DNA from: Chloroflexota bacterium
GTDB taxonomy: Bacteria > Chloroflexota > Dormibacteria > Dormibacterales > Dormibacteraceae
NCBI GenBank assembly: GCA_005879985.1
Contig: VBIA01000062.1
Location: forward strand, 1 to 40,693
Length of the DNA stretch: 40,693 nucleotides
Reading direction: 5' to 3'
The number at the start of each line of letters is the position of its first letter. The stretch's first letter is position 1. The position numbers and the translations under genes are program-made. The notes below the pieces were generated by a model that saw nothing but the letters and a program-made list of their open reading frames with translations, was not told the origin of the DNA and made no database searches. Below are positions 1 through 8,845 of the stretch, piece after piece.

Positions 1-765
1 CAGATCGTCGGCGCCGACCCCGAGGGCTCGATCTACTCGGGACCGGTCCACCCCTACAAGGTCGAGGGAGTCGGCGAGGACTTCATGCCAGGCACCATGG
101 ACATCAAGCTGGTCGACCAGGTCGTGCAGGTCAACGACAAGCAGTCGTTCGTGGCGGCGCGCAGGCTGGCGCGCGAGGAGGGCATCCTCGTGGGCGGCTC
201 GTCGGGCATGGCCCTGCACGCGGCTCTCGAGGTGGCCCGCGATCGCGGTCCCGACGATGTGATCGTGGTTCTGTTCCCCGACACCGGCCGCAACTACCTG
301 AGCAAGTTCTTCAACGACGAATGGATGCGGCAGAACGGCTTCCTCGCGCGCCTGGGCGCGGTGCGCATCCGCGAGGTGCTGGCCGAGCATGCGCAGGGCA
401 TGCCGCCGCTGGTCACCGTCGAGGCCAGCCGCACTGTCGGCGATGCGATCGACCTGATGCAGCGGTACGGCATCTCCCAGCTGCCCGTGACCGAGGATGC
501 CAACGGCCACCTCGTGGTCGGCACGCTGCAGGAACGCACGCTGCTCGACCGCGTCTATCACGATCCTTCGGTGGTGACGACCGCGGTTTCCACGGCCATG
601 GATGCGCCGCTGAGCCAGGTCGGTGTGGACTCGTCGATCGACGACGCGTTCGAGCCGCTGCTGCGCGGCGAGCAGGCGGTGCTGGTGGTCGAGTCCGGCG
701 AGCCCGTGGCCGTGATCACGCGCTCAGACCTGCTCGAGTTTGTCGCGCACCGCGGGCAACGCTGA
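1..765 (+). CDS. cbs: Cystathionine beta-synthase, C-terminal part (5' end outside window)
   Basis: The reading frame is open from base 1, so the gene begins upstream. It reads IVGADPEGSIYSG, then the end of the PLP-dependent fold-type II core (GILVGGSSGMALHAAL, VVLFPDTGRNYLSKFFND). Two C-terminal CBS repeats follow at about residues 130-250 (VGDAIDLMQRYGISQLPV and the later DDAFEPLL...VAVITRSDLLEFV). Catalytic core plus CBS pair is the layout of true cystathionine beta-synthase rather than plain cysteine synthase. It condenses homocysteine and serine to cystathionine in the cytosol, the first step of reverse transsulfuration. The next gene, a cystathionine gamma-lyase/synthase, starts one base after this stop codon, consistent with a two-gene operon. 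The CBS pair is a known regulatory module in the family; its ligand here is unknown. Confidence 0.9.
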   Translation, partial: QIVGADPEGSIYSGPVHPYKVEGVGEDFMPGTMDIKLVDQVVQVNDKQSFVAARRLAREEGILVGGSSGMALHAALEVARDRGPDDVIVVLFPDTGRNYLSKFFNDEWMRQNGFLARLGAVRIREVLAEHAQGMPPLVTVEASRTVGDAIDLMQRYGISQLPVTEDANGHLVVGTLQERTLLDRVYHDPSVVTTAVSTAMDAPLSQVGVDSSIDDAFEPLLRGEQAVLVVESGEPVAVITRSDLLEFVAHRGQR

Positions 766-766
766 T

Positions 767-1939
767 TTGACGGACAAGAAATCCAGGAACGGGTGGGGCT
801 TCGCCACCCGCGCCCTCCACGTCGGCCAGGGACCCGACCCGGCGACGGGCGCGGTCGTGCAGCCGATCCACCTGGCCACCACCTTCGCGCAGCAGGGCGT
901 CGGCAAGCACCAGGGCTTCGAGTACTCGCGCAGCGGCAACCCGACCCGATCGGCGCTCGAGGAGAATCTCGCCGCGCTCGAGGAGGCAAAGCACTGCCTG
1001 GCATTCGCCTCGGGCCTCGGTGCCGAGTCGACGATGATGCTGCTCCTCAAGCCGGACGACCACGTCGTCTACATGGAGGACGTGTACGGCGGCACGTTCC
1101 GGCTGTTCGACAAGGTGATGAAGCGGTTCGGGATCACCTTCACCGCCGTCGACGCCACGGACCTCGAAGCGGTGGAGGACGCAATCACACCGTCGACACG
1201 GCTGGTGTGGCTGGAGTCGCCGACCAACCCTCTGCTGCGAGTGGTCGACATCGACGCGGTAAGCGAGGTGGCGCACAGCCACGGCGCGATGGTGTGCGTC
1301 GACAACACGTTCGCGACGCCGTACCTGCAGCAGCCCCTGCACCTCGGCGCTGACGCGGTCATGCACAGCGCGACCAAGTACATCGGCGGTCACAGCGACG
1401 TCGTCGGCGGCGCGATCATGACCTCTGATGACGAGCTGGAGCAGCGGCTACGCTTCCACCAGAATGCGATCGGCGCGGTCCCGTCGCCCTTCGACTGCTG
1501 GCTTCTCCTGCGCGGCATCAAGACGCTGGCCCTGCGCGTCGAGCGTCAGAGCGAGAACGCGATGGCCGTCGCAACCACGCTCGAGTCGAACCGCGCGGTC
1601 CAGCGCGTCCACTACCCGGGCCTGGAGTCGCACGCCGGCCGCGCGGTGGCGCAGCGGCAGATGAGGCTGTTCGGCGGGATGGTGAGCTTCGAGGTCAAGG
1701 ACGAGGCGACGGCGCTGCGCGTGCTCGAGAAGCTCGAGATCTTCGCGCTGGCCGAGTCGCTGGGCGCGGTCGAGTCGCTGGCCGAGCACCCGGCCCGCAT
1801 GACGCACGCGTCCATCCCCGAGGCCGAACGCAAGCGATCGGGCGTCGGTGACGGGCTGATCCGTCTGTCGATCGGGGTCGAGGACGCGGCCGACCTGGTG
1901 GCCGACCTCGAGCACGCCCTGGCGGTCGCGAATGCCTGA
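767..1939 (+). CDS. Cystathionine gamma-lyase / gamma-synthase (Cys/Met metabolism PLP enzyme)
   Basis: About 390 residues, normal for the family. Diagnostic stretches are ATRALHVGQ near the N-terminus, YSRSGNPTR (phosphate binding), the ASGLGAESTMM region, VDNTFATPYLQQP, and the PLP lysine motif HSATKYIGGHSDVVGG. The C-terminal LGAVESLAEHPARMTHAS is also typical. With cbs directly upstream, the likely role is cleavage of cystathionine to cysteine, 2-oxobutyrate and ammonia. Gamma-synthase cannot be excluded from sequence alone, so no symbol is given. Start: a TTG at 767 lies one base after the cbs stop and gives an N-terminus of usual length; another TTG at 740 would overlap cbs by 26 bases. 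Neither has a clear ribosome site. The 3' end overlaps ilvD by 8 bases, suggesting translational coupling. Confidence 0.9.
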   Translation: MTDKKSRNGWGFATRALHVGQGPDPATGAVVQPIHLATTFAQQGVGKHQGFEYSRSGNPTRSALEENLAALEEAKHCLAFASGLGAESTMMLLLKPDDHVVYMEDVYGGTFRLFDKVMKRFGITFTAVDATDLEAVEDAITPSTRLVWLESPTNPLLRVVDIDAVSEVAHSHGAMVCVDNTFATPYLQQPLHLGADAVMHSATKYIGGHSDVVGGAIMTSDDELEQRLRFHQNAIGAVPSPFDCWLLLRGIKTLALRVERQSENAMAVATTLESNRAVQRVHYPGLESHAGRAVAQRQMRLFGGMVSFEVKDEATALRVLEKLEIFALAESLGAVESLAEHPARMTHASIPEAERKRSGVGDGLIRLSIGVEDAADLVADLEHALAVANA

Positions 1940-3593
1940 CAGGATCAGCCGGACGCTTTATCAAGGACGCGATCGCGCGCCCGCGCGCGCGTTCCTGCAC
2001 GCCATCGGGCTCAAGGCCGAGGACATCGATAAGCCTTTTGTCGGCGTCTCCAACGTGTGGACCGAGACGATGCCGTGCAACTTCGGCCTGCGCGAGCTCG
2101 CGGCGCCGGTGAAGGCCGGCATCCGCGCCGCCGGCGCCAACCCGATGGAGTTCAACTCGATCGCCATCTCGGATGGGATCACGATGGGCACCGAGGGCAT
2201 GAAGGCCCCGCTGATCAGCCGCGAGGTGATCGCCGACTCGATCGAGCTCATCGGCCGCGCGCACATGTTCGACGCGCTCGTCTGCCTGTGCGCGTGCGAC
2301 AAGACCATCCCCGCCTCGGCCATCGCGATGGCCCGGCTGGACCGGCCTTCCGTCCTTCTCTATTGCGGCTCGATCATGCCCGGCGTGTTCCGCGGCCGGC
2401 AGGTCGCCGTGGGCGAGGTGTACGAGATGCTCGGGGCGGTGGTCGCCGGCAAGGCGACCGAGGCCGACCTCGCAGAGCTGGAGCAGGTCGCGTGTCCCGG
2501 TGCCGGCGCGTGCGGCGGCCAGTACACGGCCAACACGATGTCGATGGTGATGGAGGTGATCGGCCTATCGCCGGTCGGCTTCAACTCGATCCCGCAGGTC
2601 GACCCCGCCAAGGCGCCGGCCGCTGAGGCCGCGGGCCGGCTGGCCTTGCAGGTGTTCGAGCAGGACATTCGGCCCTCGCAGATCCTCACGCGGCGAGCCT
2701 TCGACAACGCCATCGCGGCCGTCGCCGCGAGCGGCGGCTCGACCAACGCGGTGCTGCACCTGCTGGCATTGGCCCGCACCGTCGGCGTCGACCTGAACAT
2801 CGACGACATCGACCGGATCAGCCGGCGGACGCCGCTGCTGTGCGACTTGAAGCCGGGCGGCCGCTTCGCCGCCGTGGAGCTGCACAGGGCCGGCGGCATC
2901 GCCCTGCTGACCAAGCGCTTGATCGAAGGCGGATTTGTGGACGGCGATGCGGTGACCGTCACCGGCCGCACACTCGGCGAGGAGTGCGAGACGGTCGTCG
3001 AAACCTCCGGCCAGGAGGTGGTGCTGCCGCTTTCGTCGCCGCTGCGCGATGAGGGAGGGCTCGTGGTCCTGCGGGGCAACCTGGCACCGGATGGGGCAGT
3101 GGCGAAGGTGACGCACCACACGCCCACGTCGCACCGCGGGCCGGCGCGCGTGTTCAACCGCGAGGAGGACGCGTTCGCGGCGGTCGCGAACAAACAGATC
3201 AAGCCGGGCGACGTGGTTGTGATCCGCTACGAGGGGCCGCGCGGCGGACCCGGCATGCGCGAGATGCTGCAGGTGACCGCGGCGATCGTCGGCGAGGGGT
3301 TGGGCGACTCGGTGGCGATGGTGACGGACGGACGTTTTTCTGGCGCCACGCGCGGGCTGATGATCGGGCACGTAGCGCCGGAGGCGGCGGTGCGCGGGCC
3401 GCTGGCGGCGCTGCGGGACGGCGACATCATCACGATCGACGTGGACACCCGCTCGCTGGCGGTCGAGGAAGTCGACATCGAGTCACGGCTGATGGACTGG
3501 TCGGCGCCGGAGCCGCTTTACCGGACAGGCGTGATGGCGCGTTACGCGCTGCTCGTCGGATCGGCGTCGGAGGGCGCGATCCTCAAGCCTTAG
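1932..3593 (+). CDS. ilvD: Dihydroxy-acid dehydratase
   Basis: 553 residues, full length for the IlvD/Edd family. It dehydrates 2,3-dihydroxy-isovalerate and 2,3-dihydroxy-3-methylvalerate to the keto acids that precede valine, leucine and isoleucine, using an Fe-S cluster and Mg2+. Visible motifs: PCNFGLRELA near residue 50, FNSIAISDGITMGTEGMK, the cluster cysteine in CACDKTIPASAIAMA, CPGAGACGGQYTANTM, ASGGSTNAVLHLLA, and near the C-terminus DGRFSGATRGLMIGHVAPEA. The usual GCDKxxPG is here ACDKTIPA, a mild divergence that keeps the cysteine and D-K pair. The ATG overlaps the upstream stop (ATGCCTGA), so it is co-translated with the transsulfuration genes although its pathway partners leuDC lie convergently downstream. 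Confidence 0.95.
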   Translation: MPDRISRTLYQGRDRAPARAFLHAIGLKAEDIDKPFVGVSNVWTETMPCNFGLRELAAPVKAGIRAAGANPMEFNSIAISDGITMGTEGMKAPLISREVIADSIELIGRAHMFDALVCLCACDKTIPASAIAMARLDRPSVLLYCGSIMPGVFRGRQVAVGEVYEMLGAVVAGKATEADLAELEQVACPGAGACGGQYTANTMSMVMEVIGLSPVGFNSIPQVDPAKAPAAEAAGRLALQVFEQDIRPSQILTRRAFDNAIAAVAASGGSTNAVLHLLALARTVGVDLNIDDIDRISRRTPLLCDLKPGGRFAAVELHRAGGIALLTKRLIEGGFVDGDAVTVTGRTLGEECETVVETSGQEVVLPLSSPLRDEGGLVVLRGNLAPDGAVAKVTHHTPTSHRGPARVFNREEDAFAAVANKQIKPGDVVVIRYEGPRGGPGMREMLQVTAAIVGEGLGDSVAMVTDGRFSGATRGLMIGHVAPEAAVRGPLAALRDGDIITIDVDTRSLAVEEVDIESRLMDWSAPEPLYRTGVMARYALLVGSASEGAILKP

Positions 3594-3598
3594 CGCGG

Positions 3599-4186
3599 TT
3601 ACTTGACCGCCGGCAGCCACTCCAGCCGGTGCGATTCGTAGTCCGCGATCGCGGTCGCGTGGTGTTCAACCAGCCCGATCTCGTCGAGTCCCTTCAGCAG
3701 GCACTCGCGCACGAACGGGTCGATCTCGAACCGGTAGCCGAAGCCCTCGCCGCGCACCTCCTGCGCCTCGAGGTCGATCTCGATCACGGCGGTCGGATCC
3801 TCGCCCGCCAGGTCGATGAGGTGCCGCACCTGGCTCTCCGTCAACGAGACCGCCGGGATGCCCGTCTTGAAGCTGTTGGCGCGGAAGATGTCGCCAAAGC
3901 TCGGCGCGATCACGGCGCGAAAGCCCGCGTCGCGGATCGCCCACGTCGCGTGCTCGCGCGACGAGCCGCACCCGAAGTTGGCGCCCGCGACCAGCACGGC
4001 GGCGCCCTCGTGCTCGGGCCGGTTCAGGACGAAATCACGCTGCTGCCGCCAGTCATAGAAAAGGAAAGGCCCATAACCGGTTCGTTCGATGCGCTTCAAG
4101 AACTGCTTCGGGATGATCTGGTCGGTGTCGACGTCGGCGCGGTCGAGCGGCATCATCCGGCCGGATGCCCTGACTACTGGTTCCAT
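3599..4186 (-). CDS. leuD: 3-isopropylmalate dehydratase small subunit
   Basis: 195 residues, typical for LeuD. It forms the swivel domain of the isopropylmalate isomerase heterodimer with LeuC (2-isopropylmalate to 3-isopropylmalate). Motifs: ADVDTDQIIPKQFLKRIERTG near residues 17-37, then GANFGCGSSREHATWAIRDAGFRAVIAPSFGDIF (residues ~68-101), which includes the substrate-recognition and phosphate/hinge loops, and NSFKTGIPAVSL. The ATG lies 3 bases after the leuC stop codon, so leuC-leuD form a minus-strand operon. The gene converges on ilvD with only 5 bases between stop codons. A weak 5-bp inverted repeat (GCGGT/ACCGC) spans that junction; it is too short to call a terminator. Confidence 0.95.
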   Translation of the reverse strand: MEPVVRASGRMMPLDRADVDTDQIIPKQFLKRIERTGYGPFLFYDWRQQRDFVLNRPEHEGAAVLVAGANFGCGSSREHATWAIRDAGFRAVIAPSFGDIFRANSFKTGIPAVSLTESQVRHLIDLAGEDPTAVIEIDLEAQEVRGEGFGYRFEIDPFVRECLLKGLDEIGLVEHHATAIADYESHRLEWLPAVK

Positions 4187-4189
4187 CTT

Positions 4190-5587
4190 CTAGACCAGCT
4201 CCCGCACGTCGACGAGGTGACCGGTGATCGCGGCCGCCGCGGCCATCGGCGGGCTGACGAGGTGGGTCCGCCCGCCGGCGCCCTGCCGGCCTTCGAAGTT
4301 GCGGTTGCTCGTCGAGGCGCATCGCTCCCCCGGCGCCAGGATGTCCGGGTTCATGCCCAGGCACATCGAGCAGCCGGCGTTGCGCCACTCAAAACCGGCC
4401 GCCTTGAACACCAGGTCGAGGCCTTCGTCTTCGGCGGCGCGCTTCACGGTCGTCGAGCCCGGTACAACGAGCGCGCGAACCTGCGGGTGCACGTGGCGGC
4501 CGTGGATGATCCGCGCCGCGGCGCGCAGGTCTTCGATCCGCGCGTTGGTGCACGAGCCGATGAAGACGCGGTCGATGGCGATGTCCGCCATCGCGGTCCC
4601 CGGCTTGAGGTCCATGTAGCGCAGCGCTCGCTCGTCGGTGTCGGAGCGGGGATTCGGCACGCGTCCGGTGATCGGCACCACCTGGCCCGGGTTCGTGCCC
4701 CACGTTACGAAGGGCGACAGCTGCGCGGCGTCAAGCTCGATCTCGTGGTCGAACGTCGCGTTCGCGTCGGTTGGCAGCGAGCGCCAGTAGTCCAGCGCGG
4801 CTTCCCATGCCGATCCCCGCGGCACGTACGGCCGCCGCTCCATGTATTTGAAAGTGGTGTCGTCGGGCTCAACCATGCCGGCCTTGGCGCCCCACTCGAT
4901 GCTCATGTTGCAGAGGGTCATGCGGCCTTCCATCGACAGCCCGCGCACCGTCGAGCCGCGGTACTCGACAAGATGGCCCACGCCTCCGGAAGTGCCGGCG
5001 CGGCCGATGAGCCCGAGCGCGATGTCCTTCGCGGTGACGCCGATCGGCAGCTCGCCATCGACGTTGACGGCGAGGTCGCCTGGACGCCGCTGGGGCAGGC
5101 ACTGGGTGGCGAGCACCAGCTCGACCTCGGACGTGCCGATGCCGAACGCGAGCGCACAGAACGCGCCGTGCGTCGACGTGTGCGAGTCGCCGCACACGAT
5201 CACCATCCCGGGCTGGGTCAGGCCGAGCTCCGGGCCGATGATGTGCACGATGCCCTGGCGCCGGCTGCCGATCTGGTGAAGGGGGATCCCCTCGCGTTCG
5301 CAGTTCTCCGCCAGGACCTCCATCTGCTTGCGCGAGAGCTCATCCGCCGCGCGCACTCCGCCGCGCGTCGGCACGTTGTGGTCCATCGTGGCCACGGTGA
5401 GGTCGGGCCGCCGCACGTGACGCCCGGTCATGCGCAGGCCTTCGAAAGCCTGCGGCGAGGTGACCTCGTGGACGAGGTGAAGGTCGACGTACAGCAGGTC
5501 GGGCTCGGCACCGGCGTCCCCGGTCCTTACCACGTGCGAATCCCACAGCTTCTGGGCGAGAGTGCGGGCTGGCATGGGGCCCATCAC
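4190..5587 (-). CDS. leuC: 3-isopropylmalate dehydratase large subunit
   Basis: 465 residues, full length. This aconitase-family catalytic subunit binds the [4Fe-4S] cluster; the cluster cysteines are in [12 protein letters not shown] and [11 protein letters not shown]. Other family motifs are [34 protein letters not shown] and the C-terminal [12 protein letters not shown] followed by [15 protein letters not shown]. Together with LeuD it performs the second step of leucine synthesis. The first ATG is at 5587; a second in-frame ATG at 5575 gives [12 protein letters not shown], closer to the usual family start, and no ribosome site separates the two. It is divergent from leuA, and the 225 bases between them hold the leuA attenuator. 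Confidence 0.95.
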   Translation of the reverse strand: MMGPMPARTLAQKLWDSHVVRTGDAGAEPDLLYVDLHLVHEVTSPQAFEGLRMTGRHVRRPDLTVATMDHNVPTRGGVRAADELSRKQMEVLAENCEREGIPLHQIGSRRQGIVHIIGPELGLTQPGMVIVCGDSHTSTHGAFCALAFGIGTSEVELVLATQCLPQRRPGDLAVNVDGELPIGVTAKDIALGLIGRAGTSGGVGHLVEYRGSTVRGLSMEGRMTLCNMSIEWGAKAGMVEPDDTTFKYMERRPYVPRGSAWEAALDYWRSLPTDANATFDHEIELDAAQLSPFVTWGTNPGQVVPITGRVPNPRSDTDERALRYMDLKPGTAMADIAIDRVFIGSCTNARIEDLRAAARIIHGRHVHPQVRALVVPGSTTVKRAAEDEGLDLVFKAAGFEWRNAGCSMCLGMNPDILAPGERCASTSNRNFEGRQGAGGRTHLVSPPMAAAAAITGHLVDVRELV

Positions 5588-5666
5588 TGTACCGGCCGGC
5601 CTGGGGCCGGATTTGTACTCGAATCACAAGCGTCTCGGCGAGCGGGCTGGTAAGCTGCCCGCAGAA

Positions 5667-5744
5667 ATGACCTCGTCCGCGCGCTCGCTGGTACTTATTT
5701 CCGACCTCCTTGCCATTGTGCAAGCGGGGGCGCGCGCGACCTGA
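5667..5744 (+). CDS. Branched-chain amino acid leader peptide of leuA
   Basis: A 25-residue ORF reading MTSSARSLVLISDLLAIVQA followed by GARAT. Of the eleven residues from L8 to V18, eight are Leu, Val or Ile (codons ctg gta ctt att tcc gac ctc ctt gcc att gtg, about 5688-5720). It lies 20-70 bases before a perfect terminator hairpin and just upstream of leuA. This is what a classical ribosome-mediated attenuation leader looks like: stalling at scarce Leu/Ile/Val codons should leave the 5724-5731 arm free to form an antiterminator. The ribosome site is weak (only a short purine run, gcagaa, before the ATG), which is a reservation. No leader of this kind can be confirmed by homology because such peptides are not conserved in sequence. 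Confidence 0.75.
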   Translation: MTSSARSLVLISDLLAIVQAGARAT

Positions 5745-5774
5745 AGCCAAGCTGACAGATCGCAAAGCCCCCGC
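5724..5774 (+). promoter_or_regulatory. Predicted antiterminator of the leuA attenuator
   Basis: The octamer GCGGGGGC at 5724-5731, inside the leader-peptide codons for Q-A-G-A, is an exact copy of the 3' arm of the downstream terminator (5781-5788). It is therefore perfectly complementary to the terminator 5' arm GCCCCCGC at 5767-5774. Pairing of 5724-5731 with 5767-5774 would exclude the terminator. The arm sits 3 bases after the Leu/Ile/Val codon block and within the footprint of a ribosome finishing translation at 5744, so its availability would depend on leader translation. Confidence 0.7.
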
Positions 5775-5798
5775 CTCGAGGCGGGGGCTTTCTTGTTT
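5764..5798 (+). terminator. Intrinsic terminator/attenuator before leuA
   Basis: A perfect 14-bp inverted repeat (5764-5777 AAAGCCCCCGCCTC against 5778-5791) is followed by a T-rich tract (tcttgttt). In RNA a small loop forms at the TCGA centre. It ends 21 bases before the leuA ATG, with the leuA ribosome site GGAGGA at 5801-5806 just beyond. Its position between a Leu/Ile/Val-rich leader peptide and leuA marks it as an attenuator rather than an end-of-operon terminator. Confidence 0.9.
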
Positions 5799-5812
5799 AC
5801 GGAGGAGTCGAG

Positions 5813-7078
<1,266 letters not shown>

Positions 7079-7175
7079 AAGGGGACGGGAAACCGGCTCT
7101 GGCTTTATGAAGCCGTAAAGCATAGCCTTAACGCCGGCCGGCGCCGGCGGCGTCGCCAGGGAGGTGATAGAGGTT
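7079..7175 (+). other. Leader region of the small-peptide gene, possibly structured
   Basis: There is no gene here. Two compact hairpins can be drawn: CGG-GAAA-CCG (7088-7097) and GGCTT-TATG-AAGCC (about 7102-7115). A very GC-rich stretch of overlapping inverted repeats follows (7131-7153), and then a strong ribosome site. The order of hairpins and unpaired purines is reminiscent of a riboswitch aptamer, but it does not match any class I can recognise. It could also include the end of the leuA transcript. Confidence 0.3.
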
Positions 7176-7286
7176 ATGCGCAAGTTTGGATTCAGTCTGC
7201 TGTTCGCTACGATCTTGACCACGGCGGCGATGGTTCTGATGGCCCTTCCGGTCGGAGCCGGCGGGCCGCCCTGCTGCTTCTCCTAG
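7176..7286 (+). CDS. Small secreted peptide, candidate pheromone precursor
   Basis: A 36-residue ORF: basic N-terminus MRKFGF, a hydrophobic stretch of about 20 residues (SLLFATILTTAAMVLMALPV), a small-residue site VGA, then the tail GGPPCCFS. This is the layout of a Sec signal peptide releasing an approximately eight-residue peptide with adjacent cysteines. It is preceded by GGGAGGTGAT (7159-7168), a nearly full-length match to the 16S anti-Shine-Dalgarno, 7 bases before the ATG. That is by far the strongest ribosome site in the window and the main argument that the ORF is real and highly translated. The next gene (7359) is an XRE-HTH/TPR regulator on the same strand, the usual receptor type for small exported peptides. 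The alternative is an unrelated small membrane protein. No homology is claimed. Confidence 0.65.
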   Translation: MRKFGFSLLFATILTTAAMVLMALPVGAGGPPCCFS

Positions 7287-7358
7287 CTGAAAAGATCGTT
7301 TCAAAGCGCGCTGTTAAGGCGGTGGCGTCATTAAGCGATTTGAGATACGCTGGCCTTC
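7287..7358 (+). promoter_or_regulatory. Gap between peptide and regulator genes, with inverted repeat
   Basis: Just after the peptide stop lies TGAAA-agatcg-TTTCA (7288-7303), an interrupted inverted repeat that could be an operator. Further on, ttgagatacgct (7340-7351) contains only a poor -10-like GATACG. No convincing -35 box and no T-run terminator is present, so the two genes may share a transcript. Confidence 0.35.
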
Positions 7359-8765
7359 GTGTTCAATACCGGAGACGGCCGGAGTCCGAGCGCGCCCAGC
7401 CAGGTAGCCGAAGCACGTCCGACCAGGCGCCGGCGTCTGCCTGGAGTGAACCTCAAGCAAGGTGCCGTCAAGCAGGCGCGACTCGAAGCCGGTTTGAGCC
7501 TCGCTCAGCTCGGCAAGGGCCACGTCACCGCGCCCGCCATCTACCTGATCGAGACCGCCCGCACGCGTCCGTCGCTGCCGACGCTCGAACACATCGCGCG
7601 GCGTACCGGCAAACCCGTCGAGTACTTCCTGGCGGATCCGGGCGGCGCCACCGACGAGACCCACGCGGGACTCCTGCAGCTCGAGTCGCTGTGCGCGGCG
7701 GGCCGGTTTACCGACGCGGCCGCCCTGGGCCGGAAGCTGCTGGACGGCAGCAGCTCGGCGCACCGGCTGGGCAAGATCCGCTACTTCCTGGCCCACGCGC
7801 TGCTGAACCTTGGACAGCCCGACGAGGCCAAATCGCTCCTCGCAGCGGCGCACTCGCACTTCGAGGCGATCGACGACCAGCTGATGCTCGCCGAATGCCT
7901 CGGCTCCGAGGCGTCGCTGGCGTACCTGACCCAACGGCCGGGCGCCGCCGAGCTCGCCGAGCGCGCGCTGGCGATCTCCCGCCGGTTCAAGCCGGTCCCG
8001 CAGCCGACCGAGGCCCGCTTGCTCGCGATCCTTGCGACGGTCCACCTCGCCAACAAGGAATGGGACCAGGCGATCTCCTCGTACCAGGAGGCGATCGATG
8101 CCGCGGGCTCGCTGTACGACCTGCGCCGGTTGGCGCTCATGTACACCGGCCTGAGCGATGCCTACCGCGAGACTGGCCAGGTGGACGCGGCGGCGCGATT
8201 CGCCAACCGGTCCATCGCCCTGCTCGAGGTCCTGCGCGACCGCCTGTCGCTGGCCCGCGCCGAGAACAACCTCGGCTTGATCATGCTGGCGCGCGGCGAT
8301 CACTCTCAAGCCCGCGAGCACCTCGACCGGTCGCTCGGCCTCTTCGAGGAGACCGAGGTGGAGATCGGGCGCAGCTACGTGCTTCTGAGCCTGTGTGAGC
8401 TGAGCCTGCGGGAAGGTTTCACGGGCAACGCGCGCGAGCTCGCGGAGGAGGCGCTGGACCTGGCGACGCGGCTGGACGAGCGGCCCAACGTGGCCGAGGC
8501 TCACGTCTTGCTGGGGCTGGTGGCCGACAAGGAAGGGGACCAGGCAGGCACCGACCGCGAGTTCAACATCGCATTCGCGGAGCTGGCAAAGCTGGAGCAG
8601 GACGAGAGGGTGCTCCGCTGCCATGGGGTCTACGCCGAGGTGCTGGAGCGCCGGGGGGACGTGGAGCAGGCGTACGTCCACATGAAGAAGGCGTTCGCTG
8701 CCAGCCGGCCTGGGCTCCTGCAGCGGGACGGCGAGGACATCGCAGACAGCGCCAGCCTGGCGTAG
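7359..8765 (+). CDS. XRE-family HTH regulator with TPR domain, RRNPP-like architecture
   Basis: 468 residues from the GTG at 7359. A GTG at 7446 would give 439 residues and may be the true start, because the first 29 residues are Arg/Ser/Pro-rich and precede the conserved part. Residues ~30-92 form an XRE helix-turn-helix (VKQARLEAGLSLAQLGKG...APAIYLIETARTRPSLPTLEHIARRTGKPVEYFL). The rest, ~100-450, is an array of about eight TPR-like helical hairpins (for example ALLNLGQPDEAKSLLAAAH, AENNLGLIMLARGDHSQARE, SLREGFTGNARELAEEALDL). HTH plus TPR is the layout of Rgg/PlcR/NprR-type receptors, in which the TPR groove binds a small imported peptide. The adjacent secretable peptide supports that reading. 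HTH-TPR proteins with no peptide ligand also exist, so the ligand is inference. Confidence 0.8.
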   Translation: MFNTGDGRSPSAPSQVAEARPTRRRRLPGVNLKQGAVKQARLEAGLSLAQLGKGHVTAPAIYLIETARTRPSLPTLEHIARRTGKPVEYFLADPGGATDETHAGLLQLESLCAAGRFTDAAALGRKLLDGSSSAHRLGKIRYFLAHALLNLGQPDEAKSLLAAAHSHFEAIDDQLMLAECLGSEASLAYLTQRPGAAELAERALAISRRFKPVPQPTEARLLAILATVHLANKEWDQAISSYQEAIDAAGSLYDLRRLALMYTGLSDAYRETGQVDAAARFANRSIALLEVLRDRLSLARAENNLGLIMLARGDHSQAREHLDRSLGLFEETEVEIGRSYVLLSLCELSLREGFTGNARELAEEALDLATRLDERPNVAEAHVLLGLVADKEGDQAGTDREFNIAFAELAKLEQDERVLRCHGVYAEVLERRGDVEQAYVHMKKAFAASRPGLLQRDGEDIADSASLA

Positions 8766-8845
8766 GCCTCGTTTCGGCGCCCGGCTGGTACTGTAGGTCT
8801 GGCGGGGGCTGAGCGCCTCCGAGCAAAACTGCGGAGGGACATCGA

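Noticed and set aside
3629-5653. 674-codon open frame on + opposite leuD-leuC
   Set aside because: It lies wholly antisense to two clearly conserved genes, is Arg/His/Val-rich as expected for a shadow frame in GC-rich DNA, and has no recognisable motif or ribosome site.
7079-7175. Cyclic di-GMP or cyclic di-AMP riboswitch
   Set aside because: The GGGAAACC and hairpin order looked suggestive, but the conserved core letters and stems of either class could not be aligned.
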